From Sabethes cyaneus (Eukaryota; Arthropoda; Insecta; Diptera; Culicidae), in NCBI RefSeq assembly GCF_943734655.1, contig NC_071355.1:76769449-76833448 (forward strand): a stretch of 64,000 nt of DNA. The letters run 5' to 3'. A program made the position numbers and the translations under genes. The notes beneath the pieces are model-generated. The model was not told the origin of the DNA. It did no database searches and saw only the letters and a program-made list of their open reading frames with translations. Shown here piece by piece: positions 45,789 to 58,999 of this stretch (within the stretch, counting starts at the first letter, position 1; each line of letters starts with the position of its first letter).

Positions 45789-46193
45789 CTGTGTGCAGAC
45801 ATTCTGCTACCCACACACTCGCGCACGCACATCCTCACATCGTCTTCCTACATAGCTAACTCCCGAATCAAAAAAATTCGTGGGGAATCAGCTGCCCGTG
45901 GGGCTGGTGCGTTACTTTTTCTTCTTATTCTTCATCTTCACCCTCGAAGACGGGCAGGAGTACGAGATGCCGTGAGTAACCGGTATCAGCAGATCGGGTT
46001 GCAACGACGAACGATGAGCGACGACTGTATCTGTTAACTAAACACATAGTCGCAAAAACTCGTTGCAGTGCATGAAAAAATAAGAGCGGGAGTTTTAAAG
46101 GGATGCTTATGCCGGCGTGTTCGTTAGAATGAGTACGCGTGTGTGAGTAAATTAGACCACACGAGTGTTGGCTTTGTTTGTAACACTGCCAAC
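45789..46193. mobile_element. Possible solo LTR
   Basis: A segment of about 405 bp, locally richer in GC, runs from TGTGTGCAGAC to CTGCCAACA. It is followed at once by GTGGCGCCAGAAAG, which looks like a retroviral-type primer binding site. No gag or pol follows; a LINE fragment starts at about 46240. The left boundary is a guess and no partner LTR or duplication was found. Confidence 0.3.
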
Positions 46194-46239
46194 AGTGGCG
46201 CCAGAAAGAACGAGCAGAGCTGGGGATAATTTCCAAGAT

Positions 46240-47309
46240 TTGGAAGGAGGAAACGCTAATGGAAAAGTGGATGGAAGGAGTTATTTATTCTATCCATCCA
46301 AAGGATGATCGGCTTAACTGTTAATGTCCCGACGTATCGTATGAAAAACCCTGCCTACAAGGTACACTCCTAGATAGTATTACACCAGTTGTTAAGGATA
46401 GTCCAAGGATTTGTAGGGAACTACTAATCAAGCTTCAAGGGAGCTCACGCCACAGGTTTATCAATTTCAAAGCAGCATACGATGCAGTCGAATGAAATCA
46501 GCTATGATAGATAATGTACGAATGCGGATTTTCTGGTAAGCTTACGCGACTGATCAGAGCTAGGGTACGGGAGGGTATATTCAGCAGGTTTTTAAATTCA
46601 GCCTGTTTGCCTTTTCTTTCGCCAATAAATATACTTTGCCGACATACAATTTTAATATGTTATAACTATTTTCTCAAGACTGTAAGTAACCTACTATTTT
46701 TAATTCAAAGAACGTCAAAACCACCTGTTCTTCCACTGGAACTAGGTCCGAAGAAATAGATGCCATCGCTGAATGGGTTGAAAATACCCTCCCGTACCCT
46801 ACATTGTACAAAACCTTATCAGACCAATAAGTCATTATGGACTTGAAGCTGTGACGCTGATAACGGAGGACATACGCTCCCTTACCGTGTTCGAGCGGAA
46901 AGTGCTGCGAACGATATATTGCGGAGTACAAACTGAAAGAGAATGGCAGAGGCGTTTGAATCATGAGCTACAGGTAGGTATTGTTTGAAGAGATTCCTAT
47001 CTTACATCTGGCGAAAGTCGGTAGGCTACGGTGGGCCAGACACGTCGTAAGGATGCCGGATGCCAATGAGATGAAAATAGTCCTCTTCAGCAACCTCTTC
47101 GACACAAGGCACAGAGGGGTTCAACGTGCAAGATGGCTTGATCAGGTCGGAATTGATATGCGACTTCTGAGACGACTGGGAAATTGACGACGAGTGGCCC
47201 AAGATCGAGTTGAATGGAGACGACTGCTTGAAACAGCACGAGCCACCTATAGACTCTACGCTGCTGACGACGAAAATGAAAGTATGGCTCTGTGATTTTG
47301 TGACATACA
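46240..47309 (+). mobile_element. EN-RT family A fragment: RT remnants and C-terminal region
   Basis: 46240-46530 carries EKWMEGVIYSIHPKDDRLNC and INFKAAYDAVE remnants of RT. After an unrecognised stretch, 46830-47300 gives LITEDIRSLTVFERKVLRTI, RRLNHELQ, RWARHVVRMPDANEMKIVLF, HRGVQRARWLDQVGIDMRLL and RLLETARATYRLYAADDEN. It duplicates the RT start present at 44130, so it is a separate copy. Confidence 0.75.
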
Positions 47310-47772
47310 ATTTATCAAAAAGCTAACATATTAATAAAGGCAAGTCTTGATCCTTTTATCAGGATACAAGTATTTAATAGTATGAAATACAGAAACTGAC
47401 ACTTCTTACAGTAAAATTTAATTGTCGGCAAATAAAAATTCTTAATGTCCCAAAAATGATAATAGCGGTTAAGTGTGTTGCGGCTTTTAAACTTTCTGCT
47501 TGCAGAAGAAAAACTTATCATCATTACAATATTCTTTTTTGCTCTATTTTCTTCAAACGGGTGCAGCATTTTTGATATAATAAATAGCTTTGTATGTATT
47601 TACGAAACATAGATCAGCTTCAAAAAAGAACTTGCAATAAATATTACCAATATAGTAACAAATCACATTTTTGCACCTACCTTTCGTACGCAGTAAAAAA
47701 TGTTTCGATTCTTGATGCACGAAAAGCACAGCGTGGAATTTATAGAATAGCAAATTGAACCAGTAAGGCTGT
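47310..47772. other. ASCC3 3' flank
   Basis: AT-rich sequence between the LINE end and the ASCC3 stop codon, expected to include the ASCC3 3' UTR at its right side. No other feature recognised. Confidence 0.4.
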
Positions 47773-50700
47773 TCAATATTTTTCATTCTGAAGCGTAAAA
47801 TAGTCTACCCCATCTCCGTTTTCTGGCGGTTCCTGTAGAATAACAGAGCTGGAAATTACTTCCAGATTAATATCGTACTGCTGATCCAATCCGATGTAGC
47901 CATCGGACATAAGATAGACTGTGTAGATGTAACGACCTAGAAAAAACATCATTGTAACTTTAGTCAATTCTAATTGAGTACACATTGTTTGATATACCTG
48001 TTCGACCGGGTGCGACAAAGCACAGCTGATGGGAGCTTTTAGCGTTTCTGTAGACACACCGTTTCATCGCTATCAATTCACCTTCAGCTTGGTAGCCCAA
48101 AGTAAGGAACCAACCTTCGTCCTTGCCTTTTGGGAACTTTGGACAGTGGATGTTCAATGTCTCAAAACTGCCCAGCCGAATTAGCTGTACGTTCAGCGCG
48201 TACTCCTGCCCAGCGTATAGCTCCATCCAGTGATCTCTGGATTGCGGCTGTATCACCGAACGATCTGCGTTCGGGTCTGTGTCGTACGGACCACGAATCG
48301 ACAGCTGGACGTTGATTGATGGCAGACTACAGACGACCTTGTAAATTTGTTCGATTTCAGATTCTTCGAATTCTTGACGAAGCGGACCGGCCAAAACTTC
48401 GTATCTGCGATTGCATTTTTCTTTTAAAATCGGAAGTGTAATGAATTTGCAGCTGAAAGTTGATTGTGATAATTTTCAGTTATTACGGACTAACAGAAAA
48501 AAACCAAACATTAAACTTTATACTTACTCTAATTTCACTTGGCTGAACACGTAATAGTTGTGGGGCTCAACAAATGGCAGAGTTAAAACCACTGGATCAT
48601 CGAGCCATCGTCCTTGAATGATACATTGCATCAATTGCTGAATCCGGAGCGTGCTAGCCAGCCACCCACGCTCGGCGCAAATGTCGATCATAGCCTAAAA
48701 TATTATCATTTTAAATCATTCGTGTAATGCCAAGGTTGCATAAAGTAAAGCACATACCTGTATTATTCGAATGCTCTGATCCAGTACTGATTTCGTATCT
48801 GTACCGTAATCAGAGTTTGGCAAAGGCAAACGAGAAAGGTGAGCTTGCATCAACAAAAATACTTTTACGTGAGGATTGTCCATTAACAGTGGATCCACTT
48901 TCAGTCGACATAGTTTTGATAAATCCCTAATGAAGATTTAAATCGAAATTACTCCAGCTGAACAACTTCTAAAATGTGAGCAACTACTTACGTATTATAA
49001 ACATCCTCGTGATGTCGAACTGGTTGCTGTTCGAATTCCCACGCATCTGCCATCGCTCGTAGTAGTTCCTCAAAGGCCATATCGTGCCTTAAGGTGTCAG
49101 CAAAATGACGCATACTCTGATGAGACAAATAATAGTACGAAGATATTCTTCCCATTGAAGTGGGAATCAGTCCTCGATCGTCTTCCGCTATCCAAATACA
49201 GCCAGCTCGCACCAAGGTATCCAACACTTTTTGGACCAGCGTTGAAAGGTAGCCATTCACTTCACTCTGCTCGATGTTGTCCAATTCATAGTACGCCGGA
49301 TTTCGCAGCAATCGTCGGAAGAAATAGGTCCACGTTAAATAATCTAGAACGCTTTGTTTTGTCTGAACCGTTCCCGCAACAATTTCCGCATTAACATGAT
49401 CTGGCAGTACGGCCAAGAGGCTTGATTCCACAGGAAACGGATCGTACAGGAACTTTTTGTAGAAATTTTTCTTTACGTCATGCACGAAGACGCAAGCAAT
49501 ACCTTCGTTACCAAACTGTGGTCGTCCAGCTCTTCCCATCATCTGTAGCACGTCTGTGATTGGCATATCTACGTACCGTTTTAATTTTCCATCGAAATAT
49601 TCGGTACCCTTGATAATGACCAAATGAGCAGGAAGATTAACTCCCCAGGCCAAAGTAGCAGTCGCGATCAGCACTTGAATTTTTCTATGCAAGAACAACT
49701 CTTCTGCAGTTTTTCGATCTCGGTCTTGTAAACCAGCATGGTGGATTCCAATACCAAAGGCCAATGTCAATTTGAGATTGTTATCCTTAATATTCATCAA
49801 AATTTGCTCCATTTCCTGTTCTGGAATATGCAAGAATTGTTTCGGGTTGTCTTCACCTGCCAAGAACGCTATTAAATCCAATGCAGTGATACGAGTTTGC
49901 TTTCGCGACGCAACGAAAATCAAAGCTGGAGTGCAGGGGGAATACTGCCGAATGGCCTGGAAGGCAGGACGATTCATGGTAGCCATTCGTGGGCAGTAAT
50001 GTTTTCCGGGGAAACCTTGGATGTGTACGGATAGCGGTACTGGCCGAACGGAAGGTTTAAAATTGTACAATCCCATCATTCCAATACCCAACCAGTTTGC
50101 GAGATCGCGAGCATTGGCCAGAGCAGTCGATAGTCCAACAATTCTTAGCGTACGTTCCGTGTGCGAAGCAATGAAGTTGGTTCGAGAAACAATCACCTCC
50201 AACACTGGGCCTCGGTCCTCACCAAGCAGATGAATCTCGTCGATAACAATTAGAGCGACATCTCGAACATAGTCACGCGTTTGCCAGGATCGACTGATAC
50301 CGTCCCATTTTTCCGGAGTAGTTACTATTACGTGCGATTCCCGGATGGCTTTGATATCAGGTGTTACATCACCGGTTAGTTCTACAACCTTTTTGCCAAG
50401 ATTTCTTTCCAATCGAACTTTCCAGTCGTCGATACGTTCCTTAACGAGCGCCTTAAGAGGGGCGATGTAGACAACTTTTCCTTTCGGAAGAGTTTTGAAT
50501 ACCCGGAACATCGCAATCTCTGCAGCAATGGTTTTACCGGAGCCAGTAGGAGCACCTAACAGAACGTTGTTATCGGTATGGTAGAGGCAGTGGAATATTT
50601 GTGTTTGAATTGGGTTGAAGTGCGTGAATGAGTAGAGCGATTCAAATTTACGATTGTTGAGAACGGTTACAGGAAGTGGTTGAAGTGGAAGCAATTCCGT

Positions 50701-53700
50701 ATGCGGTGGGTGTACTTCTGGCAGAATGAGGTGTTTAAAGGACAATGGCACTAAGTTGGAACTTCCGAGCCAGGAATCACTGGTAGCTCGAATATAATAC
50801 TGTGGAGGCAGAGGGTCTTTCAATGGGATTGTCATAACCAGTTCTTGTACTTCACCTCGAATTGTCTGCTTTTTTGTCATTTGGAAGTACTCGGAATGAT
50901 AGATGAAATTACTTTCCGGATCTTCGATCCAAATCCAAAACGATTCGGCAGTTTTTCCGTGGACACGATCGTTCCACTTGAACGAAGGTGTGATGAATAT
51001 GCGGATTCTCAGAACCGTTCGAGTAATAGGTTGTAATGTTGCGTCTATTTCTAGCAGTGGGAATTCCTCAGCGCATCGTTTTACTATTGCAGCGTGTCTG
51101 TGGTTTCTGACCATTTCTCCAATTTCTTTCAGATCCATGTCTCTCAATGCCAGAACACTAAGCCCGCGGTGTTCTATTTTCTCGATGACGTCCAAGGGTA
51201 TTATCGGGAATTGGTACATGGGTGTCATAAATTCCCACATTTGTTTCTCAAACATCTTGCTTATATTGAGCATCCTGCCAGCAAGAATTGGATTATTCTG
51301 TCGCAAAACAATAGTGAAAAGAGCCCGAGCAATTCGAACTGCATTTTGTGTAATGTAGGACATATCCGAAACTAACGAAAATGACTTTACGAATCCCTTC
51401 GACAGATACGTCTGCATCAGAATATTTACCTTGCCGTGGATATTCTCGCTTCCTCCCCGGACCGGAACTTCGCAGCATACTCTTGTCAAATCGTCCAGTT
51501 CATCCATTTCGTCATCGCGAACTTTAAGTTGTTCAAACTCTTGCGCATTCGACATCATCGCAATTATATCTGCATCATTCATGATTGGCTTTAACATTTC
51601 ATTAAACACTTCGACTGTGTCGTATTTGATATAGAAATGCGACGCTGTCCTTCCCAAATCTGTAACGTTCAAATCTCCCGTCCGCTCGTTATACCTTACC
51701 ATTCTTGCTTTGTCCAAAGCCATCGCAGCCGTGCTTATCAGTTGCCTTCTTTTAACCTCCAACATAGGATCATCCTGCAAATCTTGATAATTTAATCCAT
51801 AACACTGCGGATTTTTCCGCATCCGCACGAACAGGTAAGTGTAGCTAAGCCATTCGATCGCTTCGTCAATGTTGCAGATCGTACCGAGCGTTATTTCCGC
51901 GTTTAAATTATCCGCCAGACACTGGATGAAGTTTGACTCAATCGGAAATTGGTTCGTCAGAAGTGACAAATAGTGATTCAATTTGTCGTGAGTCGTAATA
52001 ATCGTACCAATGCCGCTCTTATCAAACTGTGGTCTTCCAGCGCGGCCAAAAATTTGGAGTACATCGAGTATACCCAGATCAACAAACGTACCGTGCTTGG
52101 AATCGTAGATTTCTGTCCCCTTGATGATGACAGCATGCGCCGGCAAATTGACTCCCCAGGCCAGTGTGGCTGTACATACCAGCACCTGCGGATTAATAGA
52201 GTAGGATTATATTAATTACGCGATTTCTACAGCAGTAAAATGTATAAAAGCACAAAAAATGAATAAGATCACTTTGCAAGAACCAATAGTACGTAAATCA
52301 TACCATTCTCCAGAAAACTATCTTCCAGAATGCAGCATTAAGAATAGCATATATACCCAACAATTGACTTGACCGAATCATTTCATAAATCACCCACTAC
52401 TCGAACTCCTCCTAAAAAGTTCGGGCTGTATTTGGCTTAAGGCCATCGCTCACTGATGGTGACGTCCAAAAAATTTTTTTGCGATGTCTGAGCATTACCG
52501 ATCCGATTGATACTATACGGCTTGCACCTTAAGACAAAGATACAAGCAGTATGACTTTCGTATCATACAAAGTTGGTCTCGACCCTGATATGAAACCGAT
52601 TGCATTGAACCCTACGACTTGGCCGACCGGCTTGCTGTGTTGAGAATTTATTGATGTACCAAAAAAAAACCCCAGTCGCCAAATATTGAAACCATTAGCA
52701 CCACCCAGAATGAGTATTTCGCCGTATGCTACCACCCCCTGCTAAGTGATGTTACTGCCGCTGCCGTTTTGGAACCGGGACACCCTGTAACAGGCATTAC
52801 GGAACCCCGTTATCCTCCCGACAAAGTCGTTCAATCATACGCACGATGACTGGCAATCGTTTGGAGCAGGTATGTATAAGTGCCACTATCCGCGTTAAAA
52901 AACTACTGCTCTATTGTATATACATACCCCCTGATAAAAGTCAGTATGTCGATGTAATCAATGCACACATGAACTCCCAGACACGTTAGCCGATGCATTC
53001 GGGTTAATTTATGCTTATGACGTAAAAATATTTATACGAGTCCGTGGCATGAAGTATTTATTGTACATTTCTTCAAGAGAACTTAAATCGTTTCCGCCAC
53101 TTTCGTGAATCGTTTGGGTTAAACGTGACCGTATCCAAGTGTAACGTGAATTCATTCGGTCGTTCTCAATACGGTTCATCTCAATACGGGCTTAGTTCAA
53201 AGGACACAGTGATTTAGGAGTGGAAATGGACACTGAACAAACCTTCAGTAAACATATCGAGAAAAACGAAAGCGAATTTATTATACTTTGCGTAATCTTG
53301 GTTGGAGAGACGAAATGCCGGATTTTCGATCTGTTGCTCACTAGTAGGAATCAACAGTCTGAGCGATCGCAGAATTTTAATAGATATTCTATTCCTCAAA
53401 AACGTTGTTTTTGGAAAATACAGTGCTTCATATTTGTGTAGGGTTCGGCCGTTCCAGTTATCAAACAGGTTGCTGAATTACGCCCGGAACTGATATCCAT
53501 CTCGTCACTTCTTTTAATATCTCTAGTGTTCAATTAAAATCTAATCTTAGGCTATATTTTAATAATTCTACATAATGTTGATAAGTTTTTTTGGTCAAAC
53601 CTATTACATCAATAAAGACAAATCAAACCTGGCCAACTTGTTAAAACCACATTAAAAAATCAAACCTTTGATCATTATAACACAGACATAAGATATCTGG

Positions 53701-56339
53701 CTCCGTGAATGTAATTTGTATTGAGTTAAAACAACAGTTTTTGAGACTCACCTTAATGATGCCATCGGCAAAATATTTCTCGACCAAATTTCTGTCCTGT
53801 CGCAACATTCCGGCATGATGCATCGCTAGGCCATTGTGAAACAGTTCAACCAGTTGTCTATTTCTACTCTTGGATATCGCCTTAACAGCGTTCCCGTACT
53901 CCGGATTGCTCTCTGGAGTCAGCAGCTGAATGTGGCCCTTCTGCTGGGCGAACTCCTTGATCACGTTTGCCGTTCGGGCTGTTGCGTTTCGAGCGTGCAC
54001 AAACACCATTACCTGGTGACCCTGACGAACCATTTCGATGCAACGATCATAGCAGATTATATCCATATCCGCCAGCTGCTGTAAAGCCTTCAGTGATTTA
54101 ACTCCAACAAAGTTGGTACTTAGCGGAACCGGACGGAAGCGGGAATCGAAGAAGAATAAGCCAATCATGGGATTGACACGCAAAAAACGAGCCACGTCGA
54201 TATAGTTTGGGAGAGTAGCCGAGAGACCAACAATTCGAATCATGCTCTGAGAAGACTCCACCAAACGAAGGGTTCGAGCGACCAGCGCTTCAACCACCGG
54301 ACCTCGTTCACCATGTAGCAGATGAACTTCGTCAATAATGAGTAGCTTCACAAGACTAATGAAAGCAACATCTCCAGCACCTTTCCGAGTTACAACATCC
54401 CACTTTTCCGGAGTAGTAACAATCATTTGGGTTTGCTGCATTTCCGTTTTTGTTAGCTGCATGTCACCCGTCAATTCCCGTACGGATATCCCCAGAGGGG
54501 CTAATTTCTTTCCGAAACCGCTCGTCATTTCGGCTGCAAGTGCTTTCATTGGAGCAACGTATACAACCTTGAATTGATCTCGGTGGATTACACCCTGGTC
54601 AACATACTGTCGAATAGTATTCACTATAGTCAGCATAGCAACATTTGTTTTACCAGCACCCGTTGGGGCGCAAACTAGCAAATTTTCATTGCTGTGATAG
54701 GCTGCCGGGTAAACGATGCTCTGTATTCTATTTAGTTCCTTACAGCCTTTGAATGCAATTTGACCTATTTCATCTAACGAATCAATTTGAATTCGATTGT
54801 TCCCAATGGAAAGCGGTGGCGGGTCGGTTGCAGGAATTTTAACTTCTTCGTACATTTTATTGTCGTTTCGTTCAACATTATCTGGCAGTAATAGTTTGCC
54901 TCCGGCAATAAATCCGACATGCGACTTGGCATCACTGTACGAATCGAACACGTTAGGATACTTAACCTGTTTGGGTGGTTTGGGGGCCATCGTTCTGGGT
55001 GGCCTATCGTCCTGAAGTAGAGGTGTCATTTGGGCTGCTATCAGCAAACTCTGCTGATAGTTGAGTCGCATTTTCAATGGATCGAGTTCTTCGTCATCTT
55101 CGTCGGCGGCGCCGCCCACAGAATTAAGGAACTTCTTTAGCTTTTTTTCTTCCTTATTTACCTGCTTTCGAAGCTGTTTCTCTGATTCTGATTGTATCAT
55201 TACAGGCATTAAATAGGCAGGGGCGTGTTGCATAGCTTCTAACTTTTTAACGGCTTTCTCCTTAAACACGTTTATTTGTGCAATTGCTTTCACGCGTTCT
55301 ATAATGTGCTTGCGGTTCTGTAATATTTCCTCAATCAGCTCAAATTTTTCAAACCCGAGATAATCTACCAACTCGTTTTGCAGTTCGTCATTCGTTTTCC
55401 CTGATTTGAGAATTTCAACCAGATTGTCTATTAGGTCAGGAAGCATTTGTTTCGCAAGCCATGAACGAGTGTATTTTTCCTCTGATGAACCAGAGGCGCT
55501 TGGTTGATGTGATTTCGGTGCTTGCCGATGTTTTTGGCTATCATATTTCATAGAAAACTTTGCGGCTGACTTGGTTTCGGCCGGTTGAGCAGGTGAAAGG
55601 TCCTAAAACGGAAACATACAAACGCATGTACTAAAATAAATTTAAGTTGCTGAATCTACCATACCGCCAATAAGCTATAATCGGAGGTCGACCCTTCCGG
55701 CAGGTTGCACTTGATATGTGATCCCCATATTTGCTTTGTACTACTTTCCTCGGTTTGTTCAGTCTCCTCGAGATATTTCCTGCAGTCTTCATTTAGATGA
55801 TTGCTCACGTCACTGACAAGCTTAAAATAGAAAAAAAAACAGTTGCAATGGATTTTACAATTACAATCTAATTTGTGTACTTACTAAGCACATTTTGTTT
55901 ATCAAAGCGTTTGGAACTTGACCGAACATTTTTTTAATTCGCGAGGTGTGCTTTAGCATAACAATTTTCTGGTCCAAAAAGAGTCGCAAAATAAATATTG
56001 CTGCTTCATCAATGAGAACCGAGTTTTCCTCGCTGCCCAACATTTCTCGACAGTAGTTCCACAGTTCACGCAACTGAATAGTTAGGTGCGAAGCTTCTTT
56101 TGTTTCAACGTGCTGATTGATGAAAAGTTTTAGTTCCTTCCAGGAAATTCCACTGCAATGGCATTAAATTATAATAATGGCATTTTAATTTTTTTGGGAA
56201 CTATTTACCTTAGAGCCTGTTTATTACGGAACATTTGAAGAGACGGAAAATCTTCCGGCCGGTTCGAAAGTACCCGAGTGGTATCCAAATCTGTATTGGC
56301 ACGCATTGAACGCGAAAGCTTCGGTAATTCCGTGGCCAT
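47773..56339 (-). CDS. ASCC3: Activating signal cointegrator 1 complex subunit 3 (ASCC3) helicase
   Basis: Nine minus-strand exons: 56339-56209 (ATG at 56339), 56152-55885, 55820-55665, 55602-53752, 52185-48992, 48926-48758, 48694-48528, 48452-47998 and 47936-47773 (TGA). All are GT-AG and in phase, totalling 2184 residues against about 2202 in human. It has two Ski2/Brr2-type cassettes. The first has Walker A CAPTGAGKT near residue 500, DEVH near 608 and FGRAGRPQFD after the intron. The second has GAPTGSGKT near 1345, DEIH near 1450, MMGRAGRPQFG and a C-terminal Sec63 unit ending GLDQQYDINLEV. The ASCC3 identity, rather than the spliceosomal paralogue Brr2, rests on the N-terminal region and on blocks such as YIKYDTVEVFNEML and LDYLTWTYFFRRLL. 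Family knowledge: a 3'-5' helicase of the ASC-1 complex, acting in alkylation repair with ALKBH3 and in splitting collided ribosomes. The 1.57-kb intron 52186-53751 carries a Jockey-like remnant. Confidence 0.97.
52990..53510 (+). mobile_element. Jockey/CR1-like RT C-terminal remnant in an ASCC3 intron
   Basis: On the + strand, antisense to ASCC3: a decayed AYDVKIF (Y-DD-like) near 53012-53030, FGLNVTVSKCNVNSFGRSQY near 53110-53165, and RRNAGFSICCSLVGINSLSD followed by RRILIDILFLKNVV near 53305-53410. This is the post-RT pattern of Jockey/CR1-type elements. The remaining intron sequence (52186-52990) is unrecognised. Confidence 0.65.
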
Positions 56340-57429
56340 CTTAACAACTTCGAGTATTTCGATTTTTGTGCAACAAAATTCGCGAAAAAAATTTCACAAT
56401 ATGGGATAAACGCAACTATGCACAAATCGTCTGCTGTTTACTTTTGATAATATCAAATACGTTTATTTTATTCAGTACACAACACTGCAGTTGTTTTCTT
56501 GATTGTTTTAATGTTTCTTCCAAAAGTAAAATTATAATATGTAAAACTGTGAAAGACAACTAAAATATGATAACGACCGACAAAATTCACAACGAAGTGT
56601 TGCTGATTGATCGTCAACGAAAAGTGAAAGAGCTAACGTCAAAATCGTCAAAACGATGCCAAGTGATTTGGGAATGGGTACGTTCACAGAACTCAAAGGA
56701 TGCCTCAAAAATATAAAAAATCCGATTTTTTTATTACATGCACATTCCGCATGTTTTTTACTTTTTAAACTCTCGGGTATACAAACCATACAAACCAATC
56801 AACCAACGCACGCAGACGTGATTTGCTGAGGGTGATTTGTTGTGATTGTGGTTGTTTGTTTTGTGCAAAAACTAGAAGTGGAAGGTGTGCTACAAAAATG
56901 ACAAAAATATGTTTTGCGAAAGACTGCTATCATTTTTCTGCTTCGGAAAAGGCGGGCATTTCTGGTTTCCGCAATAAATGGTACGAAAACTAAAACTCCA
57001 AAACCCAAAGTCGTTAGAGAGCAGAACTGCCGTAGATACAGATATTCGTGCTTACTTAAATTTGGGACCCTACCGTTTTCTCCGGAGTATTTTAATTTCT
57101 CGATCTAATCTTTTAAATATCATAAATAGTTTATGGAGTACTTTAAAATTCAGGAACATTAGTACAGCCAAAAATCACTGCAACTGAGATTTATGCATGT
57201 ACAAATATCTGTATACAGTGTACCCCCAATATTACTTAAGTCTTTTTGTAAAAAGAATCGAGTATGGTTGAGTCATATGATTTTGACGTTTGCGGTTTGC
57301 TTTACAACTTTTTCTAAACATTTCCAAATTTTGTTCCACTGTCCGCCTACGGTGCTAAAACGTTTGTTGGTTTATCCGCTACAGATTTCACCTACTGTAT
57401 TTTCATCTAAACAAGCAAATTAAAAGACA
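56340..57429. promoter_or_regulatory. Bidirectional region between ASCC3 and CCDC174
   Basis: The two genes diverge with 1090 bp between start codons. The ASCC3 leader GTTGTTAAG precedes its ATG. Short frames within (for example 56914-57187) show no recognised protein. Core promoters must lie here, but I cannot place them. Confidence 0.4.
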
Positions 57430-58307
57430 ATGAATGATCCCAATAAGAAAATAGATATAGACAAGTCATCGGTAAGCATAGAGATACTTCTCTTAATAGT
57501 TCTGTATAATTTTCTAATGATTTCTACCACAGCTTCTTAGCCTGAAAGCGGAATTGCTTCGCAAGCAGGAGGAAGTTAGTCGTGCCAAAGCGTTCAATTC
57601 GATCGATGATTTCGTGCCAAAAAGAGTACCAAAACTAGAAACAGCTGATAATGGATCTGAGAAAAAACGAGCTGTCCAATCGGCCCCAGTACCGCTGGAG
57701 TTAGAAGATTCAGCTGCTCTAGAGCGCTCTAAGAAGGTTCTAACTGCTAAGGCTCGGTACTATGACAAGATGGTAGCATCTGGTGGTTCATTAAACAGTG
57801 ACGAAAATTGTCTGGTCATGTTTAACCGAAAGAAGCAAACCGGGCTGTCATCTTCTGAGCAACAATATCGAAGTAGTAGCTCCGATGAAGATTCGGAAAA
57901 TGATCTGCTTGAAAAGCTAGGCAGACGACCCAAGGAATCGGAAGACGATTGGTATTATTTGGGATTTATAATAACATTGCTTTCTATAACACAAATTTGT
58001 TACAGGGTGGAATTCACAGATTTTTTGGGAAGAAGCCGACGTTGTCGGAAAGAAGAGTTAGAAGATTGTTTGCTGAAAGATAGAGAACTGGCTCGAGCGA
58101 CGAGCCCACGAGAGGGGCAACGAGCGCGAACCGAGGAGGCGAACTACAGCGATGATAATAATGAAACCATTGGGCCTGTTCCGTCAATGGCAATCACGGA
58201 AGATACCATTGGAGAGAGGTTCCGCGCAGTGCGGGAACAATGGGCCAAACAAGACAAAGAAAATCTTGAAAAGGAAGCAGTGACCTACCAAGATGTGCTT
58301 TACGATG
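57430..58307 (+). CDS. CCDC174: Coiled-coil domain-containing protein 174, 3' partial
   Basis: Three exons: 57430-57471, 57533-57951 and 58006-58307, in compatible phases (0, 2, 1), giving about 254 residues. The start MNDPNKKIDIDKSS matches the short basic/acidic N-terminus of the family. LLSLKAELLRKQEEVSRAKA follows, and the hallmark DDWVEFTDFLGRSRRCRKEE is formed across the second intron. The third exon ends at VTYQDVLYD with donor G|GTAAGT, where the family continues with a conserved block and further C-terminal sequence. No such exon is visible up to 64000, so the next intron exceeds 5.6 kb and is filled with LINE and Helitron-like remnants, or the gene is broken. Family knowledge: CCDC174 is a nuclear protein that interacts with the exon-junction helicase eIF4A3. 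Identity fairly firm. Confidence 0.9.
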
Positions 58308-58999
58308 GTAAGTTTTCAATGTTATTAAAATTTTCTTCATTACTATATACACCGTGAGCTCCCCAGTTCCGTACACTTGGTCTAACGGTAAAGGTTTTCC
58401 AACAAGTAGTGCAGGTGTCCATTGGCCGAACGTTTCTCAGAGATGGCCAAACCGACTTATGCGTTATTAGTCTTGTTTGACAGGCAATTATTATTAGAAT
58501 TATTAGATTGTTATTGTATTGTTTTTTTTTTATTACGTTTACTTTAAAAGTTATGAGCAGTTGTTTTCAACACATCACATGTATAATATTGTATAACGAT
58601 TTTAACCAAGATAATAGGCCGTATGAACAAAACAGTTTACTTAGCTTTTTCCGTTTAAATCGTATGGCAGCATTTGCTCTAACTCTTTTATTCATACGGC
58701 CTAATGAATCTGGTATTAACTAGGTATCTTAGTATCAAATGAGAGAGTTTAACACTCCGAAACTAAAAATTTGATGAAATTTTGTAAGAAAATTTTATTG
58801 ACATGAATTTAAAAGACATTACAGGAATTTATGTATAGTTCATTATTATCGTCGTGTTCCCAATCTTTGCTTTTCTCTAAAAAAATCAACTTTTGAACGA
58901 CTAACTTGATTTTCATGATTTTGAAATCGCATGGAAGGTGTTATAATTCGTGTTACTCATTATTTTTTAATCGTTAAATATTAAATAAAGATGCTTTTT

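Noticed and set aside
47773..56339. Identification as the spliceosomal helicase Brr2/SNRNP200
   Set aside because: The double-cassette plan is shared, but the N-terminal region and cassette-specific blocks fit ASCC3 better.
56914..57187. Small frames between ASCC3 and CCDC174
   Set aside because: No recognised motif, no good start context, and they lie in the expected divergent promoter region.
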